DNA from: WTAW01 sp964406575
GTDB lineage: Bacteria > Acidobacteriota > Aminicenantia > Aminicenantales > Aminicenantaceae
NCBI GenBank assembly: GCA_964406575.1
Contig: CAYOSH010000006.1
Location: 62,001-126,000, forward strand
Reading direction: 5' to 3'
Length of the DNA stretch: 64,000 nt
The position numbers were made by a program, and so were the translations under genes. Below, one piece after another: positions 1 through 10,900 of the stretch. The notes below the pieces were generated by a model that worked only from the letters and a program-made list of their open reading frames with translations, did not search any database and was not told the DNA's origin. Each line of letters starts with the position of its first letter. Position 1 is the first letter of the stretch.

Positions 1-807
1 CTCTAACACTCGGAGCAGTTTCGCTTGTATGGAATGGGGGATTTCTCCGATCTCATCCAAAAAAATGATTCCCTCGTGAGCCTCTTCGAACAGGCCATTT
101 TTGTTCTTGTCGGCTCCCGTAAAGGCGCCTTTCACATAGCCAAAAAGTTCTGATTCAAATAGATTTTCAGGAATAGAGACACAGTCACAGATCACGAGGT
201 GAGGATTCTCTGGGTGGCTAAGATTATGGATGGCTCTCGCCACCATCTCTTTGCCTGTTCCGGTTTCTCCTGTGATCAGGATGCTCGTGAAATATTTGGC
301 GATTTTTTCGATGAGGGAGAATATCTCGAGCATGTAGGGGCTCTTTCCGATGATATTCTGGAAGAAATATTTTTTCTCCAACTTCTTTTCTAACAGAAAA
401 GTTTCCCGCCTGAGCGTTCTTTTATTGATGATCTCGAAAAGCATCTCCTCGATGATGCCTGCGTGCAGTGGCTTAGTCAGATAGGTCGTCGCCCCCAGGT
501 TAATCAAGCTTACGACTTCCTCGGCTTCTAAAGGCTTTCCGATGACGATCACATTGACAAGAGGATCAAACTGTTTAAGCCGGTCGATAATGCCCAGCCC
601 TGCGGATTCATCCTTATCCAAATCAAACATGATCACATGGATGTTGCTTTTTCTTATGATCGTGAAGATGTCTGCATCGGGTGGCGAAAAATAAAGCTCC
701 AGATCGCTTGACATAGGAGATTGACGGATGACCTCATAAGAAGAGGGATCTTCATCCAGGATGAGAAGATTCAGGACCGTAGCTGTTTCTTCGCGGAACT
801 TCTTCAT
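1..807 (-). CDS. Sigma-54-dependent NtrC-family response regulator (C-terminus outside window)
   Basis: An open frame of 269 codons runs from an ATG at 807 off the left edge. Residues about 10-120 are a receiver domain: acidic pair in LDEDP, a phospho-acceptor Asp in IMFDLD and the Lys of LTKPL are all present. After a linker comes the start of the AAA+ sigma-54 activator domain, with Walker A GETGTGKE, the sigma-54 contact loop GAFTGA and Walker B IIFLDEIGEIP. The C-terminal part of the AAA+ domain and the DNA-binding domain lie outside. By family it would be phosphorylated by a histidine kinase and activate RNA polymerase-sigma54 promoters. No kinase is adjacent; the large NtrY-like kinase at 49245-53111 is too far away to assign as partner. 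Confidence 0.93.
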   Translation of the reverse strand, partial: MKKFREETATVLNLLILDEDPSSYEVIRQSPMSSDLELYFSPPDADIFTIIRKSNIHVIMFDLDKDESAGLGIIDRLKQFDPLVNVIVIGKPLEAEEVVSLINLGATTYLTKPLHAGIIEEMLFEIINKRTLRRETFLLEKKLEKKYFFQNIIGKSPYMLEIFSLIEKIAKYFTSILITGETGTGKEMVARAIHNLSHPENPHLVICDCVSIPENLFESELFGYVKGAFTGADKNKNGLFEEAHEGIIFLDEIGEIPHSIQAKLLRVLE

Positions 808-1079
808 TTTAGGTCTCTTGCCACTCTGTTTTCCGAATGATTATTTTTCCTATAGTATCAATTAACACAATCTTTTACAAACCTGAATTATTCATAAAAG
901 CTGCCAATCCCTTACCTTCAACAACCTCTCTTCCTATGATCGGCATCTTTTACCTTCCAGGCGAGTCGATTTTGCCCCATCTGCTTCGTTGCTGCTCATT
1001 CGAAGTGGACAACCACGTCTTCATGGGCAGAGGCCTTGCATCTGCAGCAACCTCAACCCGTGAATAATCCTGGCTAATA
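808..1079. other. Intergenic region with a 52-bp dispersed repeat
   Basis: This gap separates two minus-strand genes and should hold the promoter of the response regulator. Bases 1019-1070 match 29186-29237 at roughly 37 of 52 positions by my count, ending in a shared CTCAAC...TGAATAATCC block. A TGAATTATTCA palindrome lies near 885. A 76-codon frame at 837-1067 has no family resemblance and I do not call it a gene. Confidence 0.5.
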
Positions 1080-4000
1080 TTAAGGATATTTCTTATCTTG
1101 TTTTCCTATTTCTCCGGGGCGGCTTCTCACAAACTGGATGTGGATTCTATCCTGGCTTTCCTCTTCGATGCGAGCGATTTCATGCTGAACTTGAGCCAGG
1201 TAATCACAATGAGCCTTCAAATAAGCCAGTCCCTGATCACTGAGGAAATGAAGCCACGGGCCATGGGCGGTTTCGTCCATGAGTTCTGGAGTTTCCTCGA
1301 CAAATGTGATCCGCCTTCGAGGGGATATTTGATTTTCTCTCGAGGATCTTCTCTTGGCATAGAGATTCGCTCCGTCATATATTTCGAGATAGTTCATGTG
1401 CGGTTGCCAACGCGCGGCCCAGCGGTCGTATCGGTCATACAATTTTTTGTTAGATTCCTGGATTCTTTTATTAGCCATGAATTCCTTGATGATGTACGCT
1501 CTGAGGTCTTCGCCGGCGTTCATCCAGTCTCTAAAAATGGGAAGGGTGACACTGCTAAAGTAGGCAAACCAGCCCCGAGGGATCCAGTAGTCTCGGAAGA
1601 GATAAGGGGAGTAGTTGGAGAATTGCTGAACCCATTCATGAGAGGGGTAGCCATGGAGATTGAGATAGATATCTGGAAGCCACTTCTCCCATAAGTTTTT
1701 CCGGACTTTCGCTTCAGGCAGCAGTGGTTTGGACGTATTGACTTGAGAACCCACATCGATCCCGAGGGAGGTGTAGCGTCCGGCATGAAGACTGTGGAAA
1801 GGTGTGATCTTTTGGAGATCATACGCGAGAGCGGCACCGTCCGGATTTTCAAGGGGATGAAGGGCAAAACTCATCTTCTTCAGATATTCCTGGACAGTGG
1901 AATCTTTAGCCAGGAGCTCAGCAAACTTGAGGATGTAGTTAGTGGAGGAGACCTCGTTGGCATGCTGCCGGCCGCTGAGATAGAGCGTAGGTTTAAAGGT
2001 GATTAGCCTGGGGAGGGATATGTATTTTTCGTGCGGTGTATACACTTCCAAAACCGGGATTCTTCTCTTTTCATAAGATTCGCCTCCCACATAAGCCTTG
2101 ATCGTTTTATACTTCGAAAGTTCAGAAACGATGTTGAGGCACATTTCCGGTGAGATGATTGTATCGGTCGGCACTAATGCTTCTGTCGGAGATCGTTCAG
2201 AATAGGAGGCAAGGGAAAAGGATTCTATGGGTTTTACCGGAAAAGACTCCTCCTTCACCAGTTCTTTGTGTTTGATCCTCCAGGTGAATGCACTCAGGTT
2301 GGGGAAGCCAAAGGAAGCTGTCAACAAATCGTTCTCGAGGAGCTCTCTGTAAGCGTGGATAATCTCGATAATGCTGAGGTAATCGGACTCTTTTTCTGCT
2401 TCGAATGCGACCAGGATGTCTGCGACCTTTCCGCTCTTACCGTCATATGTCAATTCGGGGATATTCAGCTCTTTTATCTTGAACTCGGGAAAAGCCACTG
2501 TTTTTGTGTGTTCAGTTTTTCCTCTCTCCTTCCATAGGATGACGATTTGAGGAGTTTTGGATTGCCATCCATCGAACTGGATCCTCACCCTTCCAGGTTT
2601 CCCCTCAGAGGAAGGATAGACCATGGGGAGCACATTTCCCGGTGCCGAGTACCGGGATGTGTCCTCTTCAGGTTCCTCCTCTTCGAGTTCGACATCGGTA
2701 ATGCCTCTCAGAAAATCCAGCGTGTCAAAATAGATCTCGTCATGTATTGCCTCTAGACTGCTTATGATCTCCTGGTCAAGTCCCAAAGGATAATCCGGCT
2801 CACTGAACCACAGCTCTATGAGTAGCCGTTTGAAGTAAGGCTGTTTCTTGAACGAAGGCTCATTTTCCGTCTTTTCCAGGATGTAGGATTGGACTTCCGG
2901 AAGGATGTCCTTTTGGTAGTAATCCCAGAACTGTTCGAGATCGGTCTTCAATTCAATGTCGAGTATCGGCTCAGTCCCCTGTTCGATACTGAGCCATCCC
3001 GTCGTACGCCGGACTGTGCCCCATTCCGGAAGCACCCTCATATACAAAGATTCGACCACTCTCGGAGAAAAGCTGTCCGTAAATACAAGATCATTCTTTT
3101 CTCCATAGGCAAAAACCTCGTAGACAGGGATCTCTTCCTCTTTTTTCTCGAATGTGACATTTGCTAGGGGAATTCCGGTTTCCTTGGCAATAATTTCATC
3201 GACGGGATAGAGCTCCTGGAGCCAGCGATAGGATTCGGCATAGAACCTTTTGAGTATGTGGAAGTCGTCCTTTTCTTCGGCGAACCGGATAGTGATCCGG
3301 TCTATGTGAGTGTCTTTGAGATTAGGGAGCACTTGTTCTGTGAGCCAGAAGAATCCTTGTTTGTATGAGGAAAGGACATCGACTTCAAAATCGGCGATCC
3401 CGTTTGTTTCCAGGAGATCTTCGATCCTGTGTTTCAGTTGGTGTCTGACTTCAGTAGATTCGCTCACACCCACGTGGATCTTAATGGGTTTGCGTGGCCC
3501 CTTGAGTGCAGGGATCTGTCTCTGGATTCCATCGAAAGCTTCATCCCCTTCCCAGGGAAATTGTTTCTCCTTGGAAAAAATAGTCTTGTTGTCTTGCATC
3601 CTGTAGCTTATCACTTCAATTTTATCTGCATGGAGGGTCTCTTTGAGATGCTTATCCATGGCGGATTCAAACGCCTTATTCTCTTGGGGGAGATAGAGTT
3701 TGAGCTGGAAGCTCTCCAGGTCTTTATCTGCGATATCGGCACTGATGGTCTCCAGCTGATGTTTGAAAAAGGCTTCCGCACTCCCGTTCTTTCCTGCGAG
3801 AAATCCCTCAACCGCACCGGGAATCTCTTGGATATTTGCATGTCCCTCTCCGTATTCATCGATATAAGGATAGGTTAGACTCAGGTAAGAAACGATATTT
3901 TCTAGGCCTTCCCTGTCGCCACCCAAAAGCGCAAGAGCATTGGACGTGTTGAAGGCTTCAGGGATGATAAGCGCTTTTCCCTGCCCCGGCTGCAGTGATT

Positions 4001-5231
4001 GAGGTTTCAGCTTTCCTATTTTTATGAGGGATTTTGAAAGAGTGTTCGATAGACTGAGAAGAATGGGAGCAACAAGCCCCTTTTCATTCTCTATCTCTCT
4101 GTCCAGATAGAGAAGGGGAAAGGAAGCTCCGGCAGAAGTCAATACCAACCTGGAAGCCAGGGCGGTCACTGCTTCAATGCATTCTTCCTGGGGAATGATG
4201 ATCTTGCTATCAATTTTGTCTAGAATTTTATCCCCGTTGGTGTCCGTGTAAAATCCTTTTGAAGAGAATATGCTGAGAAGGTCAAAATCCTTTTCTTTGA
4301 CCTTGGGTTTGGTGAAGGATTTGTAGGATGGAGTCAGAAAACGTTTGGGATAACCGACACGGCGGACAGGGACCTCTGATTGATCCAATCCATCATTGAG
4401 TTCGAAGACAATTTGAGCGCAGCCAGGATAAGTCAGAAGGTGTGTACGCTGTCCTTTATGATGCTGGCTCTTGAGTTCCTCGAGCGCACGAAAGGCCTTG
4501 TCCTTCTGCTCCACATCCGGAAAATCAATCCTCACGCGCATCGTTTGGATCTCTCCGTTGTTAAACTGCAATCTTTGCAGAGATTCATGTGGTGAATCAT
4601 TGGGAAGGAATTCGTAGTGAAGCGTTTGGATGACAGAGCGTTCGAACTGGACATTCGATTCTTCAAAAAATTTTGCTAAGTCCTCCTCGCAAGTTAGATA
4701 AGTAGCTCCCTCTTCTCTTCCCCAAATGTCCCAGATGTAGGGCCAGCGGAGGAAGAAGGCTCGGCCGGTTTGGAGAAGAGCGTCGGGTGAACCGCCAACG
4801 ACGGCTATCCCTGTTTGGCCTCTATCTTCAAAGAGGGTCACACACCCTTCATGCTCTTTGAGGGAAGAGGAGACAATTTTGCCCTGCCTCTCTAATTGTT
4901 TGGCCCATTTTGTTCTGTTCCCTATGAGAACAGGGTGTGTTGAGGGAGGTCCTATCCCTGTATCAGATTCCTTTTTGACCATAGATAGATCAGCGACGAG
5001 GCTCTCCAGGTTGGCTCTGGCTGCAATGTCCGATGCGAGTGCAATTTCATGGGGATCCGGATTATCGGGGATGATGATATAGATGGCGATCTTATCGGCA
5101 AACATGTCCGCATCGGTATCTTCCACGCCTTTCCCTGTAAGAAAAACTTGAGAGAGACTGTCGATCTCATCGCTCCATCCTCCAATGGCAAATATGGTGA
5201 AGACAAGGACTGTCAGAATTATCTGTCTCAT
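1080..5231 (-). CDS. Giant secreted M14-family zinc carboxypeptidase (1383 aa)
   Basis: The start is an ATG at 5231 with AGAGGAG five bases upstream. The N-terminus is a signal peptide, so the protein is exported. The peptidase M14 domain is confined to the last 300 or so residues: zinc-ligand motif HANE in GRQHANEVSS near residue 1088, then HPLENPDG, and a third His in NLHGYPSHEW. Residues about 30-1050 form a long region, rich in charged residues and repeating alpha/beta-like segments, that I cannot assign to a family. Classical M14 enzymes are 300-450 residues, so this is three times normal. By family it would hydrolyse peptides or peptidoglycan stems outside the cytoplasm. The catalytic Glu near the C-terminus could not be pinned down with certainty. 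Confidence 0.85.
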   Translation of the reverse strand: MRQIILTVLVFTIFAIGGWSDEIDSLSQVFLTGKGVEDTDADMFADKIAIYIIIPDNPDPHEIALASDIAARANLESLVADLSMVKKESDTGIGPPSTHPVLIGNRTKWAKQLERQGKIVSSSLKEHEGCVTLFEDRGQTGIAVVGGSPDALLQTGRAFFLRWPYIWDIWGREEGATYLTCEEDLAKFFEESNVQFERSVIQTLHYEFLPNDSPHESLQRLQFNNGEIQTMRVRIDFPDVEQKDKAFRALEELKSQHHKGQRTHLLTYPGCAQIVFELNDGLDQSEVPVRRVGYPKRFLTPSYKSFTKPKVKEKDFDLLSIFSSKGFYTDTNGDKILDKIDSKIIIPQEECIEAVTALASRLVLTSAGASFPLLYLDREIENEKGLVAPILLSLSNTLSKSLIKIGKLKPQSLQPGQGKALIIPEAFNTSNALALLGGDREGLENIVSYLSLTYPYIDEYGEGHANIQEIPGAVEGFLAGKNGSAEAFFKHQLETISADIADKDLESFQLKLYLPQENKAFESAMDKHLKETLHADKIEVISYRMQDNKTIFSKEKQFPWEGDEAFDGIQRQIPALKGPRKPIKIHVGVSESTEVRHQLKHRIEDLLETNGIADFEVDVLSSYKQGFFWLTEQVLPNLKDTHIDRITIRFAEEKDDFHILKRFYAESYRWLQELYPVDEIIAKETGIPLANVTFEKKEEEIPVYEVFAYGEKNDLVFTDSFSPRVVESLYMRVLPEWGTVRRTTGWLSIEQGTEPILDIELKTDLEQFWDYYQKDILPEVQSYILEKTENEPSFKKQPYFKRLLIELWFSEPDYPLGLDQEIISSLEAIHDEIYFDTLDFLRGITDVELEEEEPEEDTSRYSAPGNVLPMVYPSSEGKPGRVRIQFDGWQSKTPQIVILWKERGKTEHTKTVAFPEFKIKELNIPELTYDGKSGKVADILVAFEAEKESDYLSIIEIIHAYRELLENDLLTASFGFPNLSAFTWRIKHKELVKEESFPVKPIESFSLASYSERSPTEALVPTDTIISPEMCLNIVSELSKYKTIKAYVGGESYEKRRIPVLEVYTPHEKYISLPRLITFKPTLYLSGRQHANEVSSTNYILKFAELLAKDSTVQEYLKKMSFALHPLENPDGAALAYDLQKITPFHSLHAGRYTSLGIDVGSQVNTSKPLLPEAKVRKNLWEKWLPDIYLNLHGYPSHEWVQQFSNYSPYLFRDYWIPRGWFAYFSSVTLPIFRDWMNAGEDLRAYIIKEFMANKRIQESNKKLYDRYDRWAARWQPHMNYLEIYDGANLYAKRRSSRENQISPRRRITFVEETPELMDETAHGPWLHFLSDQGLAYLKAHCDYLAQVQHEIARIEEESQDRIHIQFVRSRPGEIGKQDKKYP

Positions 5232-5392
5232 TTTTTCTCCTCTGTATGGCTCGGATGATATGATTCAATTCTGTAGATTCATCTTGAGTGTGTCAACATT
5301 TTTGTGCAGGGTATTTGGCATCGTCAAATCTGATCACTCGGCACTCCACTATGAGTGGACTTTGACATGCGCCCTCTCCACTTTACCAAATA

Positions 5393-5468
5393 CCGGAAAT
5401 TTTTGCGTAGCAGAAAACTGGAAATTATTGCGTTGCTAAGATCCGGAAGTTTTTACGTCGCCTTGACA
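5393..5468. repeat. Three 25-bp imperfect tandem repeats, possible IS21-type end
   Basis: Units start at 5393, 5418 and 5443 with an exact 25-bp period. Each reads approximately CCGGAAATTTTTGCGTAGC. The array ends in TTGACA at 5468, that is TGTCAA on the other strand. IS21-family elements carry several such repeats just inside ends that begin with TG, so this may be a leftover end of an IS21-like element. No istA or istB gene is nearby, so the element would be a remnant. Too few units and no unique spacers for a CRISPR array. Confidence 0.5.
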
Positions 5469-5591
5469 AATTTAATCTTCGGATTGACAAATGGATGGAT
5501 TTCCGTTAAATTAAACATCTCTTAAAAAAGAATATAAGGCACAAGATATTGTATGTATAAATAGGAGATGTAGATTATATTGAATTTTTAC

Positions 5592-5621
5592 TTGACACCC
5601 AGATAATTATTTCCATATAAT
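5592..5621 (+). promoter_or_regulatory. Sigma-70-type promoter of the SpoIID-domain gene
   Basis: Perfect -35 TTGACA (5592-5597) and perfect -10 TATAAT (5616-5621) with an 18-bp spacer. The start codon is only 16 bp after the -10 box, leaving a leader of about 10 nt with no recognisable ribosome binding site. Confidence 0.8.
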
Positions 5622-5637
5622 TTCCTAAAGTCAGCCT

Positions 5638-7854
5638 ATGAAAAAGATCCTGCTCAAGAATATGAAGTTTTTTGTAATCGCCTCTCTTGTTCTATTCTTT
5701 TTTGGAGGCGAACCGGTCGAATTTGCCGGAGAAAAAGCGTTTTTTCATGGATTCTTGATCCCGAAACCGATCATTAGAGTAGGACTGGGCGTGAACTTGA
5801 GTCGGATTCAAATTTCTGCTTCTGATGGTATGAAAGTTTATGAGGCCAAAGAACATTACAAGCTCATCGCTGAGGATGTAGAGGAAGTCTTTATCAAAGG
5901 TCAAAGGGAAAAACTATCTGAAAAATTCCTGATTCAGGTTGCTCAAAGCAAAGATATTGAAGAGGCCGAATTTATCGCTCAAGAAATTAGAACGAAGATC
6001 ACAAACGAGGTTTTTGTTACCAGAAACACGGAAGATAAGATCGAAGGCCTCTATCAGGTCCTTGTCGGTGATTTTCTCACCAGAGGGGATGCCCTGCTCT
6101 TTATGCGCAAGCTGAACGACATAGGCGTCAAAGACACCTGGATTCTTCAAGAGGAAGTCACAGAGGAACAGTCGAAACCGCTTTGGATTCTTGTGAACGA
6201 TGAGCTGAAAAGCTTGAGTGATGACACTATTCTTTATTTCATACCCAGTACTAAGCAAAGCTATCTCTCATTCAAGGGGAGGGATTATCGAGGAATTCTT
6301 ATTCTTCGGGCGAGCTCCAAGGGTCTCGTCTTGGTGAATGTCCTGAACATCGAAAACTATCTGAAATCCGTCGTGCCCAGCGAACTCTCACCTTATAATT
6401 TCAATGAACTCGAAGCTCACAAGGCCCAGGCCGTGGCCGCGCGAACATATGCCATAAAAAACATGAAACAGAGCGATGATCTGGGATTTGACATTGGTGA
6501 CACACCCAAGTCGCAGTTTTACAAAGGGATGAATGCCGAACACCCCATGAGTAGCCAAGCCGTCGACAAAACGCGGGGCGAGGTAGCTCTTTATAGGGGA
6601 AAACTGATCGATGCCCTTTACACGAGCACTTGTGGTGGGATGACGGAGAATGTGGAAGATGTATTTCAAGGTCCTGCTCTGCCCTACCTGAGGAGTACGG
6701 CGTGTGTGTATGAGAAGCAGAACGAATGGAGTTTGGAGAGTCAGAGATTAATTCTGCCTGTTTACATCAATGGGGACAACATCAATCTCGAGATTGCCTC
6801 CCTGTTGAGTCTGGGAGTGATATCTCAAGAACGGGATCCGGTGTATTATGGAGAAGAGGTCACTTATGAGGAAACGGCTCTCTGGATTCAAAATGTTCTG
6901 CCGATTTTGGGCAAGAAAAAGCAGGTTATCGTCCGTGATCCAGTTCCGATCAACCATCTGACATTTGCCAATCTCGTGGTCGACTCATTTGGCTGGCAAG
7001 AAACAATCGATAATTTAATGCTCGCCAGCGAAAAAAAATTCATTCTCAAGAATGTTGGTGAATGGGATGGTGAAACAGGCAGTCGATTGGCCTTTCTTTG
7101 CCAAGAAGGCATCTTTCCTTCCTTTGCTAATGTTGAAGAAATGGAGAAGCCCCTCACGCGCGGTGAGGTTATCCATTACCTATGGAGGATCATTCAAGGC
7201 CATCCCGGTATTATCCACAATGGAGTGTTCAAAGAACTCAAAGACGGAAAGATGTGTGTGGAAGAGGATGGGGAAGATAAAGAACTGACTCTTTCTCCGA
7301 ACCTTTATTTGGTCAAAACCCATCACGAAAATAGCTCTTTTCTTTCGCATGCGTATCTACTCGGTGCGGATAATGTCAAATGGATCGAAAAAAACGACAG
7401 CGTTCAATTGCTGACAATCCTCTATCCGCCTTATTCCAATGTTTTAGACCGGAATTCAGCCCTTCATAGCTGGAGTGTTAGGATATCCAAGGAGAATTTG
7501 GAGAAAAGGATCAATCAATACTATCCCGTGGGCGAGCTGGAAGATCTTGTGATTCAGAGAAGGGGAGACTCTAAGAGGGTCGTGGCGCTCATGATCAAAG
7601 GGAAGGATGCCCAGGTTGTTGTCAAGGGTTTTAGAATTCGAAGAGTGCTGGGACTGCGGGAGACACTTTTTGTCATTGAAAAAGAGTATGAGGAATCCGG
7701 GGAGTTGACCCATTATATATTTATCGGAAGAGGATGGGGACATGGTGTTGGTTTATGCCAGGTTGGTGCCTATGGAATGGCGTTGGCTGGTGCCGATTAC
7801 AAGGAGATCTTGAAGAAGTATTACAAGGGGATCAAGATCACCAAAATATTTTAG
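5638..7854 (+). CDS. SpoIID/LytB-domain protein, probable peptidoglycan-acting amidase enhancer or lytic enzyme
   Basis: The 738-residue protein begins with a signal peptide or anchor (residues about 10-28). An SPOR-like segment follows near residues 100-170. The SpoIID domain is marked by VVPSELSPYNFNELEAHKAQ (about residues 245-264) with AVAARTYA after it, and by the C-terminal GRGWGHGVGLCQVGAYGMAL block. SpoIID proteins cleave denuded glycan strands or support amidases during septal and spore wall remodelling. In non-sporulating diderm bacteria such proteins are probable cell-wall lytic factors. The middle region (about 380-640) splits the domain and is longer than in SpoIID itself. It is convergent with carB. 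Confidence 0.88.
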   Translation: MKKILLKNMKFFVIASLVLFFFGGEPVEFAGEKAFFHGFLIPKPIIRVGLGVNLSRIQISASDGMKVYEAKEHYKLIAEDVEEVFIKGQREKLSEKFLIQVAQSKDIEEAEFIAQEIRTKITNEVFVTRNTEDKIEGLYQVLVGDFLTRGDALLFMRKLNDIGVKDTWILQEEVTEEQSKPLWILVNDELKSLSDDTILYFIPSTKQSYLSFKGRDYRGILILRASSKGLVLVNVLNIENYLKSVVPSELSPYNFNELEAHKAQAVAARTYAIKNMKQSDDLGFDIGDTPKSQFYKGMNAEHPMSSQAVDKTRGEVALYRGKLIDALYTSTCGGMTENVEDVFQGPALPYLRSTACVYEKQNEWSLESQRLILPVYINGDNINLEIASLLSLGVISQERDPVYYGEEVTYEETALWIQNVLPILGKKKQVIVRDPVPINHLTFANLVVDSFGWQETIDNLMLASEKKFILKNVGEWDGETGSRLAFLCQEGIFPSFANVEEMEKPLTRGEVIHYLWRIIQGHPGIIHNGVFKELKDGKMCVEEDGEDKELTLSPNLYLVKTHHENSSFLSHAYLLGADNVKWIEKNDSVQLLTILYPPYSNVLDRNSALHSWSVRISKENLEKRINQYYPVGELEDLVIQRRGDSKRVVALMIKGKDAQVVVKGFRIRRVLGLRETLFVIEKEYEESGELTHYIFIGRGWGHGVGLCQVGAYGMALAGADYKEILKKYYKGIKITKIF

Positions 7855-7940
7855 TCTGAATAATTCATACTCGTCTTTTTTGAAAAAATCAGGGGATTCC
7901 GCGTGAGACGGAGACTCAACTCTTAAAGATATCGACATCT

Positions 7941-10900
7941 CTAAGAGTATTCATCCCAGGATTTGATACTCAGATCTTCCGGTTTCATACGCGAGATAGC
8001 ATCGATAAATCTTTCCGCGAATTGCAGGTTCGTGATGAGAGGAATGTTGTGATCGATCGCTTGTCTTCGGATGATATAATCGTTCGTCAATTCTTCCTCC
8101 TCTATGCTCTTGGGAATATTGATAATAAGATCAAGCTTTCTCTCGGCGATGTAAGAGAGCGTGTTGGGTTCTTTTTTTTGGAGAGGCCAATAAAGGACTT
8201 CGGATGGGATACCGTGATATTTCATGAAGTCAGAAGTTCCCTGCGTTGCATAGAGGCAAAAACCCAGCTCATGCAATCGCTTCGCGGTGGGAAGAAACTT
8301 CGCTTTGCTTTCAAAAGGTCCGGTCGATAGAAGAATATTTCTTTCCGGAAAGGCAAATCCGACGGATAGAAGAGCTTTGAGAAAAGCCTCTTCGAAGCTA
8401 TCCCCAATACAGGCGACTTCTCCTGTGGAGGCCATTTCCACACTTAAAATTGGGTCCGCTCCTTTGATCCGGGTGAAAGAGAACTGTGGTGCTTTGACGC
8501 CCACATAGTCCAGCTCGAAGCAGGATTTATCGATCCGCGGAACATCCACGCCCATGATGACCTGTGTTGCCAGGTCGATAAAATTCATCTTGAATATTTT
8601 CGAGACAAATGGAAACGAGCGGGAGGCACGGAGATTGCATTCGATAACTTTCACCTTATTGTCTTTGGCGATGAATTGGATGTTGAAAGGGCCATCGATC
8701 TGTAATGCGCTGGCGATCTGTCTGGCTATTCTCTTCATCCGCCGGGTGGTTTCGAGATAGGTCTTTTGAGGGGGGAGAACCATCGTCGCATCACCCGAAT
8801 GAACACCTGCATTCTCCACATGTTCACAGATCGCATAGACAAACAGCTCTCCCTTCTTGGCGACAGCGTCGATTTCGATCTCTTTGGCGTTTTCTATGAA
8901 TTTGCTCACCACAACGGGATATTCGGGACTGACCCGAGAAGCTTTTTTCAGGTAGTGAGCCAATTCTGTATCATTCAGGGCGACAGACATGGCCGCACCG
9001 CTCAGGACATAACTCGGCCTGATCAAGACGGGATATCCCGCACTTTGCGCAAACATTTTTGCCTCTGCAACGCTCGTCAACTCTTTCCACTCCGGTTGGT
9101 CGATGCCCTTCTCATCGAGCAGCCGAGAAAATTTGTGCCGGTTTTCTGCGCTGTCGATGTTTGAGGGGGTCGTGCCAAGGATATTCAACCCATATTGTTC
9201 ACATTTCATCGCCAGGTTGTTTGGAATTTGGCCACCCATGGATATGACTAATCCCAGAGGATTTTCCTTTTCTGCGATATCAGCAACGGTTTCAAAACTC
9301 AACTCATCAAAATACAATTTGTCACAGATATCATAGTCCGTGCTGACAGTTTCAGGATTGTAGTTGATCATGATGGTTTTGTAGCCCAATTGGCGGAGAG
9401 TCAAAACGGCATTCACACAGCACCAGTCAAATTCCACAGAAGAGCCGATCCTGTATGAGCCAGAGCCGAGGACGATCACACTATCCGATCCTATTGATCC
9501 GACGTCATCCTCCATTCCGTTGTAGGTCAAATAAAGATAGTTGGTCTGAGCAGGATACTCTGCAGCCAAGGTGTCGATCTGCCGCACGCAGGGCTCCAGG
9601 CGGTGTTGTTTTCTCAATTTTCTGATATCCAGTTCTTCTTTATCGACTGCGATCCCGATCTGTTTGTCTGAAAAACCCAGTTTTTTTGCCCGATGGAGCA
9701 GTTCTTTTGAAAGGGACATGTTTTTAATCATCTTGAGCTCTTCAAACATGTTCACGATATTCTTTATTTTGTGCAAAAACCATGGATCGACTTTTGTTAG
9801 GGTCTGTATTTCCTTGAGGGGATACTCTTTGGTCGCTTCGGCGATCGCAAATATGCGTTTATCCGTCGGATTCTTTAAGGCCGCTTCTATGTTGTCGAAG
9901 GTGATATCATTCCCGACGATGCCGTACATGCCGACCTGCAACATTCTGATTGCTTTCTGGAGAGCTTCTTCGAAGGTCCTTCCAATGGCCATGACTTCTC
10001 CGACGCTTTTCATCTCACTTCCGATCTTTATCGATGCCCTCTTAAATTTTGTGAGATCCCAACGAGGTATTTTCACCACGATATAATCCAGAGCAGGCTC
10101 AAAACAGGCACTGGTTTTTTGGGTGATAGAATTCTTCAGGTCGACAAGAGAATAACCCAAAGCCAGTTTAGCCGCGATGAATGCAAGCGGATATCCTGTC
10201 GCTTTGGATGCAAGGGCGCTGCTTCGTGAAAGCCTGGGATTGACCTCGATAATCCTGTAATCATCAGAGTTTCTATCCAGCGCAAACTGGATATTGCACT
10301 CTCCTATGATATCCAGATGCTGAATCACCTTGATAGAAATGTCCCTCAATTTGTGATACTCACGGTTGGAGAGGGTTTGGGACGGGGCAACGACTATGCT
10401 TTCTCCTGTGTGAATACCCATCGGATCGAAATTCTCCATGTTGCAGACAGTGATGCAGTTGTTTTCTTTGTCTCTGACAACTTCGTATTCAATTTCTTTC
10501 CATCCTTCCAGGTATTCTTCGATAAGGATTTGGTCAGTGAAGGCGAATGCTTTCTCAACAGTTTTGGAAAGCTCTTCCTCGCTGTAGGAAATCCCGGATC
10601 CCAATCCTCCTAAGGCATAGGCCACTCGAGCCATGACAGGATATCCGATTGTTCTGGCTGCAGCCAATGCATCCTCATGTGAAGTGACAGCCACACTCCT
10701 TGGAACCTTCAATTCGATCTCATCCAGTCTCTTGATAAAGTTGGCCCTGTCCTCACAATCCATAATGTTGAGGATCGATGTGCCCAAAACTTGTATGCCG
10801 TATCGATCTAAAACACCTTTCTTGAAAAGCTCGACGCCGCAATTCAGAGCGGTTTGTCCGCCAAAGCCGAGAAGGATCCCGTCGGGTTTCTCTTTTTCGA

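Larger units (their letters stand above)
5232..5637. other. Divergent intergenic region between M14 peptidase and SpoIID gene
   Basis: This 406-bp gap holds the upstream region of the M14 gene (a TTGACA on the minus strand about 60 bp before its start, without a convincing -10), three tandem 25-bp repeats (5393-5467) and the strong plus-strand promoter of the SpoIID-domain gene. No gene is visible. Confidence 0.6.

Noticed and set aside
837..1067. 76-codon frame in the first gap
   Set aside because: Covers a dispersed repeat copy, with no ribosome binding site or recognisable family.
5393..5468. CRISPR array
   Set aside because: Three contiguous 25-bp repeats without unique spacers and no cas genes.
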